Positions 1-9,300 of a stretch of DNA of 64,000 nucleotides are shown here, piece by piece. A program made the translations under genes and the position numbers. Under the pieces are notes generated by a model. That model did no database searches. It worked only from the letters and a program-made list of their open reading frames with translations, and had not been told where the DNA came from. How positions within the stretch are numbered: the stretch's first letter is position 1; every line of letters begins with the position of its first letter. The stretch comes from Cohnella baijiui (GTDB lineage Bacteria; Bacillota; Bacilli; Paenibacillales; Paenibacillaceae), in the NCBI RefSeq assembly GCF_020731285.1, contig NZ_JAJFOW010000004.1, positions 124,001 through 188,000 on the forward strand, read 5' to 3'.

Positions 1-1
1 C

Positions 2-460
2 GTGGGGTATCACTCCACGCTGCGGACGCTGTTCGGCTTTCCGAAGGCGGACGTCGATCTGGCGCTGCAGGCGCTGAACCGGGTCAACATCGCGGAGAAG
101 GCCTACATCCGCGCGGATCAGCTGTCCGGCGGCCAGCAGCAGCGCGTCGCGATCGCCCGCGTGCTGGCGCAGGAGGCGCAGATCATCCTCGCGGACGAGC
201 CGGTCGCCTCGCTCGATCCGCTCACGACCAAGCAGGTCATGGACGATCTGAAGCGGATCAATCGGGAGCTCGGCATCACGACCATCGTTAACTTGCACTA
301 CATCGATCTCGCCCGCGAATACGCGACGCGGATCGTCGGCCTGCGGGCCGGAGAGGTCGTCTTCGACGGCCCGGTCGCCGAGGCGACGGACGAGCGGTTC
401 TCCGAGATTTACGGCCGTCCGATCCAGCGGGACGAGCTGCTCGAGGGCGCGCAGCCATGA
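2..460 (+). CDS. phnC: Phosphonate ABC transporter ATP-binding protein PhnC (5' end outside window)
   Basis: This is the C-terminal 152 residues or so of the ATPase that powers phosphonate import. The ABC signature [17 protein letters not shown] is followed by Walker B ([12 protein letters not shown]) and the H-loop region ([18 protein letters not shown]), in the usual order. Walker A is missing because the gene begins before the window. It overlaps the next gene by four bases (ATGA at 457-460), so ATPase and permease are probably translationally coupled. Two PhnE-type permeases follow, which is what identifies the ligand class. The periplasmic-binding partner PhnD is expected upstream and is not visible. 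Confidence 0.9.
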   Translation: MGYHSTLRTLFGFPKADVDLALQALNRVNIAEKAYIRADQLSGGQQQRVAIARVLAQEAQIILADEPVASLDPLTTKQVMDDLKRINRELGITTIVNLHYIDLAREYATRIVGLRAGEVVFDGPVAEATDERFSEIYGRPIQRDELLEGAQP

Positions 461-1254
461 GCGGGACGCCAACGCCGGCCGCCGCGCTGCCGAAGCCGCC
501 GTCCAAGCTGAAGCACGGGCTCACCCTCGTTCTGGTCGTTCTTCTGCTGTGGGGCAGCGCCCACCGGATCGAGGCCTCGTTCGGACGCCTGTTCAAGGGC
601 CTGCCGAATATGGGGGACTTGCTTCGGGAAATGTTCCCGCCGAAATGGAGCTACTTCGACAACGTCGTCCACCCGATGCTGGATACGATCCGCATGGCGA
701 TCGCGGGGACGACGCTCGGCGCGATCGTCGCGGTCCCGCTCGCCGTGCTGGCGGCGGCCAACATGGTCCGTTCGCCGTGGATTTATCAGACGTTCCGCTT
801 CATCCTGAACCTGCTGCGTACGATTCCGGACCTGCTGCTCGCGGCGATGTTCGTCGCGATTTTCGGGCTCGGCATGATCCCCGGCATTTTGGCGCTGGCG
901 GTTTTCTCCGTCGGACTGATCGCCAAGCTGACCTACGAATCGCTGGAGACGATCGACCGAGGTCCGTTAGAGGCGATGACCTCGGTCGGCGCCAATCGGC
1001 TGCAGCTGATCCTGTTCAGCGTCGTGCCGCAGATCATCCCGCATTTCATTTCCTACGTGCTGTACACGTTCGAGATCAATGTGCGGGCGGCGGCGGTGCT
1101 CGGACTGGTCGGGGCCGGCGGGATCGGGCTTTACTACGAGAAGACGCTGGGCTTTCTGGAATACGACAAAACCAATACGATCATTTTGTTCACGCTGGCC
1201 ATTGTGCTTGCGGTTGACTACTTGAGCACAAAGCTGCGGGAGAAGTTGCTATGA
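457..1254 (+). CDS. phnE: Phosphonate ABC transporter permease PhnE (first)
   Basis: A 265-residue inner-membrane permease of the PhnE family. It has a short cytoplasmic N-terminus, a first membrane helix near residues 18-35 and a binding-protein-dependent transport core with the EAA loop around [16 protein letters not shown], where the PhnC ATPase docks. The glycine-rich stretch [14 protein letters not shown] after the last long helix is typical of PhnE. It overlaps phnC upstream and the second phnE downstream (ATGA at 1251-1254), so the three form one translationally coupled operon. Two permease genes in tandem suggest a heterodimeric channel. Confidence 0.9.
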   Translation: MSGTPTPAAALPKPPSKLKHGLTLVLVVLLLWGSAHRIEASFGRLFKGLPNMGDLLREMFPPKWSYFDNVVHPMLDTIRMAIAGTTLGAIVAVPLAVLAAANMVRSPWIYQTFRFILNLLRTIPDLLLAAMFVAIFGLGMIPGILALAVFSVGLIAKLTYESLETIDRGPLEAMTSVGANRLQLILFSVVPQIIPHFISYVLYTFEINVRAAAVLGLVGAGGIGLYYEKTLGFLEYDKTNTIILFTLAIVLAVDYLSTKLREKLL

Positions 1255-2024
1255 GTCGGAAACGGTGGATTCGCTGGTTGATCTTTGCGATCGTCGTGCT
1301 GATCTACGTCTGGACGTTCTGGGGCCTGCCCGTGTCAGGCATCAAGCCGACGGCCGGACAAATTACGCGTTCGATTTTCCACGGGCTGTTCCATCCCGAT
1401 TGGGGCTACGTGTACTTGCCCGACGGGGAGGATCTGCTTCGCGGGCTGCTGGACACGCTCGCGATCGCGGTGCTCGGCACGTTTATCTCCGCGATTCTGT
1501 GCGTGCCGTTCGCCTTTTGGGCGGCGTCCGGACGGAACAAGCCGCGGCTGCAGTCCGGGGCGGGCAAGCTCATCCTGAGCTTTATCCGAACGTTCCCCGA
1601 GATCGTGATGGCGCTGCTTTTCATCAAGGCGGTCGGTCCCGGCTCCTTCGCCGGCGCGCTGGCGCTCGGCCTGCACTCGATCGGCATGCTGGGCAAGCTG
1701 TTCGCCGAGGAGATCGAGAACATGGACGCCGGACCGACGGAAGCGCTTGTCGCGACCGGGGCGAGCCGCTTTCAAATTTTGTGGTTCGCGATCCTGCCCC
1801 AGGTGCTGCCGGGCTTCCTGTCCTACACGCTGTACCGCTTCGAGCTGAACGTCCGTTCCGCCACGATCCTCGGCATCATCGGCGCGGGCGGGATCGGGAC
1901 GCCGCTGATCTTCGCTCTCAATACGCGCCATTGGGACCGGGTCGGCATCATCCTGCTCGGTATCATCGTTACGGTGACGCTCATCGATTTCGTTTCCGGC
2001 TACTTCCGCCGCAAGCTGGCTTAG
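1251..2024 (+). CDS. phnE: Phosphonate ABC transporter permease PhnE (second)
   Basis: A 257-residue paralogue of the preceding permease. It has the same fold order: an N-terminal helix (residues 7-25), a periplasmic segment with the DWGYVYLPDGEDLLRGLLDT motif, the EAA loop (ALVATGASRFQILWFAILPQ) and the IIGAGGIGTPLIF segment. It presumably forms the other half of the transmembrane channel. It is the last gene of the operon: a GC-rich hairpin with a T-tract lies 35 bases after the stop codon. No phosphonate-degrading enzyme genes follow, so the operon here is transport only. Confidence 0.9.
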   Translation: MSRKRWIRWLIFAIVVLIYVWTFWGLPVSGIKPTAGQITRSIFHGLFHPDWGYVYLPDGEDLLRGLLDTLAIAVLGTFISAILCVPFAFWAASGRNKPRLQSGAGKLILSFIRTFPEIVMALLFIKAVGPGSFAGALALGLHSIGMLGKLFAEEIENMDAGPTEALVATGASRFQILWFAILPQVLPGFLSYTLYRFELNVRSATILGIIGAGGIGTPLIFALNTRHWDRVGIILLGIIVTVTLIDFVSGYFRRKLA

Positions 2025-2058
2025 TCGGCTGGCGGTTGCAGAGCTGCGGACGAGGCGG

Positions 2059-2096
2059 CCCGCCGCGTTTCCTTCGGGAAGCGGCGGGCTTTTTTG
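2059..2096 (+). terminator. Rho-independent terminator of the phn operon
   Basis: An 8-bp perfect stem (CCCGCCGC at 2059-2066 with GCGGCGGG at 2081-2088) and a 14-nt loop, followed by a run of six T. It lies 35 bases after the second phnE stop. Confidence 0.85.
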
Positions 2097-2101
2097 GCGC
2101 G

Positions 2102-2289
2102 CCGATCCGTTCGTCCGTGAAGAGCGGGGAGGGGCCAACGAGCCGCGCCTGCTCGACAACGTCCTCATCGGCGTGCTCGGACATTTCGCGAGCTATGGCG
2201 AGCGAGGCGACCGGCACGATTACGCGATGACGTTCGCCAAAACGCTTTTCATGGGATGGCTGCCGTGTTACGTTAGGGACATTGAGTGA
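2102..2289 (+). pseudogene. Possible gene remnant (unidentified)
   Basis: From about 2102 to the TGA at 2287-2289 one frame stays open for over 60 codons and shows the local coding bias (mostly G or C in third position: GAC, GTC, CTC, ATC, GGC, GTG). The peptide contains EPRLLDNVLIGVLGHFASYG and reads like part of a real protein. It has no start codon with a ribosome-binding site and no recognised family. It sits between the phn terminator and the LysE gene. I read it as the 3' remnant of a deleted gene; chance openness in GC-rich DNA is the alternative. Confidence 0.3.
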
Positions 2290-2318
2290 ACATCCAATAG
2301 GATAGGGGAGAGAGCGTA

Positions 2319-2945
2319 GTGTTGGCATTTTCGACGCTGGTCGGATTCGTGGTCGTCGTGTTGGGGTTGTTTCTGATTCCGGGCCCTGCGGTACTGCTCA
2401 CTGTGACCCGTACCGCCCAAGGAGGGCGAAAAGGCGGCATCCTGACCGGGCTCGGCATCGCGACCGGCGATATGATCCACACGCTGTTCGCGGCGGTCGG
2501 GCTGTCCGCGATTTTGATGACGTCCTCGGTCGCCTTTCAATTCGTGAAATACGCCGGCGTCGCGTACCTGCTTTATCTGGGCATCAAGGCAATTCTGGAA
2601 AAGCCGAGAGCGCCCGAGCTGCCGCAGATCGCCCCGGTCTCGCCGCGAAAGGCTTTCGGGCAGGCCGTCGTCATCGAGGTGCTGAACCCGAAGACATCGC
2701 TGTTTTTCCTCGCATTCCTCCCGCAGTTCGTCAACCCGGCGCACGGCTCGTCGGTCGCGCAGTTTCTCCAACTCGGCCTCGTCTTCGTGCTGTTGAGCGT
2801 CCTCTACACGACGTTCCTCGCCCTCTCCGTCGGCGCGCTCGGCCGGGTGCTGCGGCGGGTGTCCTGGCTCGGACGGTGGAGCGGCAAAATCGTCGGCGCG
2901 ATCTACATCAGCCTCGGCGTGCGCGTGGCGATGCAGCAGCGTTAA
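2319..2945 (+). CDS. LysE/RhtB family amino-acid exporter
   Basis: A 208-residue integral membrane protein of the LysE/RhtB superfamily, which exports amino acids or their derivatives. The family's N-terminal signature is present: a first helix ending in FLIPGPAVLLTVTRTA, then GGRKGGILTGLGIATGD. Further helices lie near residues 45-65, 72-90, 115-135, 150-170 and 185-205. The start is GTG at 2319, chosen because GGGGAGAG lies 8 bases upstream. The gene is monocistronic: a remnant lies upstream, and a hairpin plus the 51-bp repeat array lie downstream. The substrate cannot be told from sequence. Confidence 0.85.
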   Translation: MLAFSTLVGFVVVVLGLFLIPGPAVLLTVTRTAQGGRKGGILTGLGIATGDMIHTLFAAVGLSAILMTSSVAFQFVKYAGVAYLLYLGIKAILEKPRAPELPQIAPVSPRKAFGQAVVIEVLNPKTSLFFLAFLPQFVNPAHGSSVAQFLQLGLVFVLLSVLYTTFLALSVGALGRVLRRVSWLGRWSGKIVGAIYISLGVRVAMQQR

Positions 2946-2951
2946 GCGGGC

Positions 2952-2978
2952 GATGTGCGGCAGATTTTACCGCACATC
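2952..2978 (+). terminator. Hairpin after the LysE gene
   Basis: GATGTGCGG (2952-2960) and CCGCACATC (2970-2978) form a perfect 9-bp stem with a 9-nt loop, seven bases after the LysE stop. There is no T-tract. The right arm is also the beginning of the first unit of the tandem array that follows. Confidence 0.45.
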
Positions 2979-3572
2979 CGCCTCATCCGGCGTATGAACA
3001 CGCTCATGAGCAGTACCATTTGCCGCACATCCGCCTCATCCGACGCTTGAACGCCCAAGAGCAGTACCATTTACCGCACATCCGCCTCAACCGTCGCATG
3101 AACGCCGAAGAGCAGTACCATTTACCGCACATCCGCCTCATCCGGCGCATGAACGCCGAAGAGCAGTACCATTTACCGCACATCCGCCTCATCCGGCGTA
3201 TGGACGCCCAAGAGCAGTACCATTTACCGCACATCCGCCTCATCCGACGCTTGAACGCCGAAGAGCAGTACCATTTACCGCACATCCGCCTCAACCGTCG
3301 CATGAACGCCGAAGAGCAGTACCATTTACCGCACATCCGCCTCATCCGGCGTATGGACGCCGAAGAGCAGTACCATTTACCGCACATCAGCTATATCCAG
3401 CGTTTGAACGCTCAAGAGCAGTACCATTTACCGCACATCCGCCTCATCCGACGCTTGAACGCCGAAGAGCAGTACCATTTACCGCACATCCGCCTCATCC
3501 GGCGCATGAACGCCGAAGAGCAGTACCATTTACCGCACATCCGCCTCATCCGGAGTTTGAACCGCACATCCG
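2969..3572. repeat. 51-bp tandem repeat array, about 12 units
   Basis: The 11-mer CAGTACCATTT and variants recur at 3011, 3062, 3113, 3164, 3215, 3266, 3317, 3368, 3419, 3470 and 3521, an exact 51-base period. Each unit has a conserved part of about 28 bases (CAGTACCATTTACCGCACAT, then CCGCCTCA) and a more variable part of about 23 bases (for example TCCGACGCTTGAACGCC or ACCGTCGCATGAACGCC, then a GAAGAG-like end). Variants recur in a non-simple order, which suggests unequal crossing over. Because 51 is divisible by three, long reading frames appear on both strands; none has coding support. On the minus strand each unit can form GCGGUA-AAUGG-UACUGC, a 6-bp hairpin with one G-U pair. Confidence 0.95.
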
Positions 3573-3594
3573 CGCCACGCAACGCATAAACGCA

Positions 3595-3621
3595 AAAGAG
3601 CGGTATCTCCTACCGCTCTTT
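3595..3621 (-). terminator. Bidirectional-type hairpin, terminator for the TetR gene
   Basis: AAAGAGCGGTA (3595-3605) pairs perfectly with TACCGCTCTTT (3611-3621) around a 5-nt loop. On the minus strand it is followed by a TTTTGCGTTT tract, so it fits termination of the TetR gene that ends at 3714. The flanking bases align with the 51-bp repeat unit, so this hairpin looks like a diverged outer copy of that unit. Confidence 0.7.
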
Positions 3622-3713
3622 CGAACCATCCACATATCCCGTTCCCTTATGGGCCGCAGCTCCAAACTACGCTTTCTCCCCGCCGTCTCGGTCCCGTCCG
3701 CCCCTCAAGCCCC

Positions 3714-4310
3714 TTAGGGCTTCCCGCAGATGCCGTAAAAGAACATATGGACCATGCCCTCCAGGAAGCGGTCGAGGTCCTCGCTTCGCTGAGCCGCAGA
3801 CAGGATGAACTCGTACTGGTTCATATAGAGCTGCATAAGCGTCAGGATGTGCTCGATCGTGACGGCCTCCGAAATCTCGCCGCTGTCCTTGCCCGCCTGA
3901 ATCATTCGGACGGTCAGCGGAACGGCTCTCTCCCGATACTGCTCTTCCATATAGCTATAGAGTTCTTGATCTTCCGCGAGCAGCTCCTTCACCAGGCCGG
4001 GCGGGAAGTTGGCGTGATAGACCGTCTTTTCCAGCTGAAGGATGTACTCGATCTGCTCCTTCACCGTGTGCCCTTCGCCCATGAACGCCTCATAATCGTT
4101 CATGACTTGATCGAAGAAGCTGCGGAACACCTCCCGGATCAGCTCCTCCTTGCTGCCGAAGTAGTTGTAGATGGTCACTTGGGACACTTCGGCCGCCTTG
4201 GCGATGTCGGCGATGCGGAGCTTGCGCGGAGGGGTCGTCCGCAGCAACTCCTGCGTGGTGCTCAGAATTCTATCTTTGATTTGTTGCGCCCGTTTCTCGA
4301 AGCCGTTCAT
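3714..4310 (-). CDS. TetR/AcrR family transcriptional repressor
   Basis: A 198-residue repressor. The N-terminal helix-turn-helix spans about residues 8-55 (KLRIADIAKAAEVSQVTIYN, then YFGSKEELIREVF), followed by a helical ligand-binding domain. The start is ATG at 4310, preceded by AGGGGG; an in-frame ATG at 4361 has no ribosome-binding site and lies inside the operator. The gene is divergent from a two-gene ABC exporter, and two identical-pattern inverted repeats stand in the shared promoter region. The expected role is ligand-relieved repression of the exporter and of itself. The ligand is unknown. Confidence 0.88.
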   Translation of the reverse strand: MNGFEKRAQQIKDRILSTTQELLRTTPPRKLRIADIAKAAEVSQVTIYNYFGSKEELIREVFRSFFDQVMNDYEAFMGEGHTVKEQIEYILQLEKTVYHANFPPGLVKELLAEDQELYSYMEEQYRERAVPLTVRMIQAGKDSGEISEAVTIEHILTLMQLYMNQYEFILSAAQRSEDLDRFLEGMVHMFFYGICGKP

Positions 4311-4334
4311 CGGCGATCCCCCTGAACTAATTCG

Positions 4335-4360
4335 TGAAATATCACAGTTAAAATATTTCA
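4335..4360. promoter_or_regulatory. TetR operator, copy 1
   Basis: A 26-bp inverted repeat, TGAAATAT-N10-ATATTTCA with perfect 8-bp arms. It lies 25 bases upstream of the TetR start and 9 bases upstream of the exporter -35 box. The same pattern with the same spacing recurs at 4404-4429. Confidence 0.75.
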
Positions 4361-4368
4361 TAAAATCA

Positions 4369-4397
4369 TTGACGACTGGTTAAACCAGATCTATTAT
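4369..4397 (+). promoter_or_regulatory. Sigma-A promoter of the ABC exporter operon
   Basis: The -35 box TTGACG (4369-4374), a 17-bp spacer and the -10 box TATTAT (4392-4397). The spacer contains a 13-bp dyad, CTGGTTAAACCAG (4376-4388), a possible additional regulatory site. The promoter is bracketed by the two 26-bp operators, the second of which covers the expected transcription start near 4404. Confidence 0.75.
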
Positions 4398-4403
4398 AAC
4401 ATA

Positions 4404-4429
4404 TGAAATATACAGGTTCCGATATTTCA
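4404..4429. promoter_or_regulatory. TetR operator, copy 2
   Basis: Second copy of TGAAATAT-N10-ATATTTCA, 69 bp centre to centre from the first. It starts about where exporter transcription should begin, so a bound repressor would block initiation or clearance. Confidence 0.75.
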
Positions 4430-4458
4430 TTTTTTTCACAACCTGTTGGAGGTGCAGC

Positions 4459-5349
4459 ATGTTAACCGTGCAGCAGTTGACGAAGCGGTTTCCGAACGGC
4501 AGAGGCGTATTCGACGTCTCGTTCGAGGTGCGGCAAGGCGAGGTGTTCGGCTTCCTCGGGCCGAACGGCGCGGGCAAGTCCACGACGATCCGGCACATTA
4601 TGGGCTTCATGAAGCCCGACCGGGGTTCCGTGCGGGTGAACGGGCGGGACACCTGGCGGGAGCAGGGCCGATTCCAGGCGGATATCGGCTACCTGCCGGG
4701 AGAGATCTCCTTCATCGAAGGGATGACGGGGAAGAGCTTCCTCGATTTCATGGCCGACCTGCAGGGGTTGCGGGACAAGACGCGCCGAACGCAGCTGATC
4801 GAGCGGCTGCAGTTCGACCCGACGACCCCGATCCGGAAAATGTCCAAGGGGATGAAGCAGAAGGTCGGCCTCGTGGCGGCGTTTATGCACGATCCCAAGG
4901 TGATCGTGCTGGATGAGCCGACGTCCGGTCTCGACCCGCTCATGCAGCAGGTGTTCATCGAGATCGTGCTGGAGGAAAAGGCGCGGGGCAAGACGTTTCT
5001 CCTGTCGTCCCACAGCTTTCCCGAGATCGAACGTACCTGCGACCGGGCCGCGATCATCAAGGATGGCGTCCTCATCACGGTGAAGGACATCCACGAGCTG
5101 CAGTCCATGCAGCGCAAGCTGTTCGAGGTGACGTTCGAGGAAGCGGCCGCTGCGGACGCGTTCGCGAATGCCGGCCTCGCCGTCGAATCGCGCGAGGGGA
5201 ACCGGCTCCGCGTCGCCGTCCAGGGCGACTACGATCGCTTCACCGCCGAGATCGCCCGGCACAAGGTGCGCAACATCGAGATATTCACGCAAAATCTCGA
5301 GGATATTTTCATGAACTACTACGACCGGAAAAAGGGGATCACGCCATGA
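4459..5349 (+). CDS. ABC exporter ATP-binding protein
   Basis: A 296-residue ATPase of an ABC-2 type exporter. Walker A is GPNGAGKST (residues 35-43); the signature is the divergent KMSKGMKQKVGLVAAF rather than LSGGQ; Walker B is VIVLDEPTSGLDP; the switch histidine is in LLSSHSFPEI. About 70 residues after the core form the C-terminal extension usual in exporters of the BcrA/NatA kind. The start has a clear GGAGGTG 7 bases upstream. It overlaps the permease gene by four bases. The divergent TetR gene and operators suggest induction by a toxic compound. Confidence 0.88.
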   Translation: MLTVQQLTKRFPNGRGVFDVSFEVRQGEVFGFLGPNGAGKSTTIRHIMGFMKPDRGSVRVNGRDTWREQGRFQADIGYLPGEISFIEGMTGKSFLDFMADLQGLRDKTRRTQLIERLQFDPTTPIRKMSKGMKQKVGLVAAFMHDPKVIVLDEPTSGLDPLMQQVFIEIVLEEKARGKTFLLSSHSFPEIERTCDRAAIIKDGVLITVKDIHELQSMQRKLFEVTFEEAAAADAFANAGLAVESREGNRLRVAVQGDYDRFTAEIARHKVRNIEIFTQNLEDIFMNYYDRKKGITP

Positions 5350-6155
5350 ACGCCGCGCTGTACGGACGCATGCTGTCGGTGCATCTAAAAGGCTTTTTGA
5401 ACTACGCGATCGGATCGGCATTCTATATTTTGCTCATGTTCTGGCTGTACCCGGGCATCGCCCAAAACGCCAAAGCCATCGACGACCTCGTAGCATCCAT
5501 GCCGCCGGGCGTGGGGAGCGCCTTCGGGCTGAACGGCTTCGGCACGGCCGAGGCCTTTATCTCCGGGGAATATTACGGACTCATCCTCGTGCTCATCCTT
5601 TCGATCGTCTGCGTGCAGCTGTCGACGCAGCTCATGGCCCGGCTCGTCGACCAAGGCGCGATGGCCTATCTGCTCTCCGCGCCGACGACGAGAGCCAAGG
5701 TTGCGCTGTCCCAAGCGCTCGTCCTGGCGACCGGCTTGCTGCTGATCCTTGGCGTCACTACGCTTGCCGGATTTGCGGGCGACGCCTGGTTTTTGCGGGG
5801 GAAATACGCCTTCGACACCGCCGGATTTCTCCGGCTGAACGCATCCGCGTTTCTGCTTTTCTTTGCCGTCGGGGGAATCTCCTTTCTCGTCTCCGCGCTC
5901 TCGGACGACGAGAAGCGGGCGCGCGGCATTTCCGGCCTGATCGCGTTCGGCTTTTTCAGCCTGGACCTGATCGGCAAGTTCAGCGACAAGATCGACTGGA
6001 TGCGGAATCTCTCGCTCTTCTCGCTGTATCGGCCGGGAGAGGTCGTGAGCGGACCCGGAGACATGGCGGTAACCTCCGCCATCCTCGCCGCGATCGGCCT
6101 CGTCGCCTTCGGACTCGCGGTCGGGCTGTTTCGCAGGCGGGATTTGCCGCTCTAA
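5346..6155 (+). CDS. ABC-2 type exporter permease
   Basis: A 269-residue membrane protein with about six predicted helices (roughly residues 18-38, 75-98, 120-145, 163-183, 198-215 and 238-262) and short loops, the ABC-2 permease layout. It is coupled to the ATPase gene through ATGA at 5346-5349 and should form the membrane channel as a dimer. No substrate-binding protein is present, which agrees with export. A strong terminator follows. The exported compound cannot be inferred; drug or antimicrobial-peptide efflux is usual for this arrangement. Confidence 0.8.
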   Translation: MNAALYGRMLSVHLKGFLNYAIGSAFYILLMFWLYPGIAQNAKAIDDLVASMPPGVGSAFGLNGFGTAEAFISGEYYGLILVLILSIVCVQLSTQLMARLVDQGAMAYLLSAPTTRAKVALSQALVLATGLLLILGVTTLAGFAGDAWFLRGKYAFDTAGFLRLNASAFLLFFAVGGISFLVSALSDDEKRARGISGLIAFGFFSLDLIGKFSDKIDWMRNLSLFSLYRPGEVVSGPGDMAVTSAILAAIGLVAFGLAVGLFRRRDLPL

Positions 6156-6177
6156 TTGGAGTTGTCGCATCAAGCAG

Positions 6178-6217
6178 GCCCCCTCCACGGACGGAATATC
6201 CGCCGGAGGGGGCTTGT
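6178..6217 (+). terminator. Terminator of the ABC exporter operon
   Basis: GCCCCCTCC (6178-6186) and GGAGGGGGC (6205-6213) form a 9-bp GC-rich stem, with CGG/CCG able to extend it inward. The stem is followed by TTGTT. It lies 22 bases after the permease stop. Confidence 0.75.
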
Positions 6218-6307
6218 TGCATGCACGAGGGCCTGCGGGAGGACGATCTTTAATAATCTCAATAAGATCTATACTTCCTCCGGTGCCAGCCAAAGGAGGA
6301 AGCGGCT

Positions 6308-9300
6308 ATGATAATGAAAGCGCTTTACAAAACGGACGGCGAGTGGGTGCAGCTGTCGGGCAAGTTCACGCTGGCGAACACCCCGTCCGTGCTGAACGCC
6401 TACGTGGAAGTCGCCAACGACTACGGGGAGACGCGGTCGTTCTATATCGACGACTTTGCATTGACTTACCTGGGTCCCGTTGACGGTCCTCTGCCGGTGC
6501 AGACGGACATTCCGAAGCTGGAAGAAGTGTTTAAGGACTACTTCGACATCGGCGCGGCGGTCGAGCCGGCCCAGTTGGAGGATACGCACAAGGATCTCCT
6601 GCTCCGGCATTACGGCTCCATCGTGGCCGAAAATTCCATGAAGCCGGATTCGATCAGCAAAAGCGCCGACAGCACCCAGTGGAACTTCACCGCCGCCGAT
6701 CAAATCGCGAACTTCGCGAGGGATCATCAGCTGAAACTCCGGTTCCACACGCTTTTGTGGCATCAGCAGGGGGCGGAGTGGATGCTGAAGGACGACAAAG
6801 GCAACTACTTCGCGCCGACGCCGGAAAACAAAGAGACCGCCCTTCAGCGGCTTCGGGATTATATCCGGATCGTCGTGCCGCGTTACGCGGATATCGCGAG
6901 CTCGTACGACGTCGTGAACGAAGTCATCGACGAAGGACGCCCGGACGGCATGCGGGACAGCCAATGGTACCGCCTCACGGGCGACGACTTCATCCGCACC
7001 GCGTTCACCGAGACACGCAATGTGCTCGATCATCTTAGAGACTTCAAGGCGGACGCTTCGGATGCGGCGGTCGCCAACGCGTTGGGCGCCAAGCTTTATA
7101 TCAACGACTACAGCACGCACGATCCGAAGAAGCGCGACTTCTTGTTCAACCTGGTTACCCGGCTCAAGGCGGACGGCGTTCCGATCGACGGCGTCGGCCA
7201 CCAGACGCATATCAATCTGACCGGGCCGTCCATCCAGCAAATCTCGGATTCGATCCGCAAGTTCGGCCAAGCCGGATTCGACAACCAGATCACCGAGCTC
7301 GACGTATCGGTCTATACGAACAATACCGATGCTTACGAGACGGTGCCTCAGGACCTGCTGGACAAACAGGGCTACCGCTACAAGGAATTGTTCGAAGCGC
7401 TGAAAAAGCTCGATGATGAAGGACGTACCGCGGCCAATCCCGGCGGATGGATCAGCAACGTGACGCTTTGGGGCGTCGCCGACGATCATACCTGGTTGAC
7501 CAACCGTCCGATCACGAGGCAGGACGCGCCTTTCCCGTTCGACAAGCGTCTTCAGGCCAAGCCCGCCTACTGGGGGATGGTCGATCCTACGAAGCTGACG
7601 GTCATCGCTAAGACAGGTTCCAGCTATCGGGGCAAACCGAAGGCGGGCGCAGCCGACCCCGCATGGAGCCTCGTTCCGGCGGTGAAGACCGAGACGATCG
7701 GCACGCTGGGCGCGGAGCTCAAGACGATGTGGGATGACCACAACCTGTACGTCCGGGTGGCCGTAAAGGACGCGTCGGCGTCCGGCGACGACCGGGTCGA
7801 GCTGTTCTTGAACGACGGCGGGGCCCGGAAGATCACCATTGCCCGAGGCGCGGACGGCGCGACGGAGACGGACGACGGATACGTCGCGACGGCCGTCATC
7901 CCGTTGTCCGGGAACGGCGTCCTGGGGAGGCAGCTGCCGTTCGACGTCCGAGTGACGGACAGCGGCGTCAATGACGGCTCCGAGCAGGGGAGAAACGGAG
8001 CGATCGTTTCGTGGAGCGATCCGCGCAATGCGCAGGACCAGGACGTGTCCGGGTACGGGCGGTTGACCTTCGTCGCGGCGCCGACGTGGGCCGAGGCAGC
8101 GAAGGGCACGCCGACGATCGACGCCGAGATGGACGACGTCTGGGAGAAAGCCGGCGAGCTGACGACCGGCGTCTGGGTACTGGGTACAAGCGGCGCGACC
8201 GCGAAGTTCCGTACCCTGTGGGACGAAGGCCATCTTTACATCTATGCCGTCGTCGCCGATCCGCTTCTGTCCGACAAGAGCGCCAACGCCTACGAGCAGG
8301 ATTCGATCGAAATTTTCGTCGACCAGAACAACGGCAAGACCGAGTCGTACGAGGACGATGACGGCCAGTACCGCATCAACTTCAAAAACGTGAAAACCGT
8401 GGGCGGCCACGCCACCGCGGACAACTTCCGATCCGCGACCAGGATCGTAGACGGCGGCTACGTCGTCGAGGCGGCGATCGACCTCGACAAGATCGCGCCG
8501 CGGGAAGGGGCCTTGATCGGCTTCGACCTGCAGGTGAACGACGACGGAGGCGGCGACGGCAAGCGAACGAGCGTCGCGATCTGGGCCGATCCGTCGGGCG
8601 CCTCCTACATGAACACCTCCAAGCTCGGCACGCTCCGCTTGGTAAGGGAGCTGACGCCGCCGGTCGAACCGGAGCCCGAAGCGCCGGCCGCGCCGACGGG
8701 TCTCGCCGCGAGCGCGCTCGGCTCGGACTCGATCCGGCTGAGCTGGGAGGGCGACGAGGACGCGGCGGTGACTTACAGCGTCTACCGTGCCGCCATGGAG
8801 GCCGGCCCGTTCGAGAAGATCACCTCTTCGAACGTGAGCGCCTCGACTTACACGGATACGGGGCTTACCGCCGCGACGACTTACTATTATCTCGTCAAAG
8901 CGGAGCGTGACGGGCTCGTCTCGGAGGCGTCCGCAGTCACGCGAGCCACGACGGACGCCGCGTCCGGCGGTGGGGACGGCGGCGATGGCGGCGATGGCGG
9001 CGTGACGCCGCCCGTAACGCCTCCGGCGACGACGCCGCCTGCATCGGGAGGACCGAAGATCGAGACGAAGGACGGGCAGGTGCGGATCGTGCCGACCGTC
9101 GAAGTCGTGCAGGGAAAGGCCAAGGCGACTCTCTCCGCCTCGGATCTGACGCAGGCGCTCGGGCTCGCGAACGCGAACGCCCAAGGGCAAAAACGCGTCG
9201 TCCTCAAGCTGCCCGCCGTAGCCGGCGCCGTTTCTTACGAGCTGCAGCTGCCGGCCGCCTTGCTCAGGGATGCGGGCGCAGCCGTCTTTGCGCTTCGGAC

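Noticed and set aside
2969..3572. CRISPR array (28-base conserved part and 23-base variable part at regular spacing)
   Set aside because: The variable parts are near-copies of each other and recur, the repeat shows no typical CRISPR palindrome, and there are no cas genes. It is a plain tandem array.
2876..3589. 237-residue reading frame with 17-residue repeats across the array (and a 127-residue one on the other strand)
   Set aside because: The period of 51 is divisible by three, so any stop-free frame stays open. It starts inside the LysE gene and has no ribosome-binding site.
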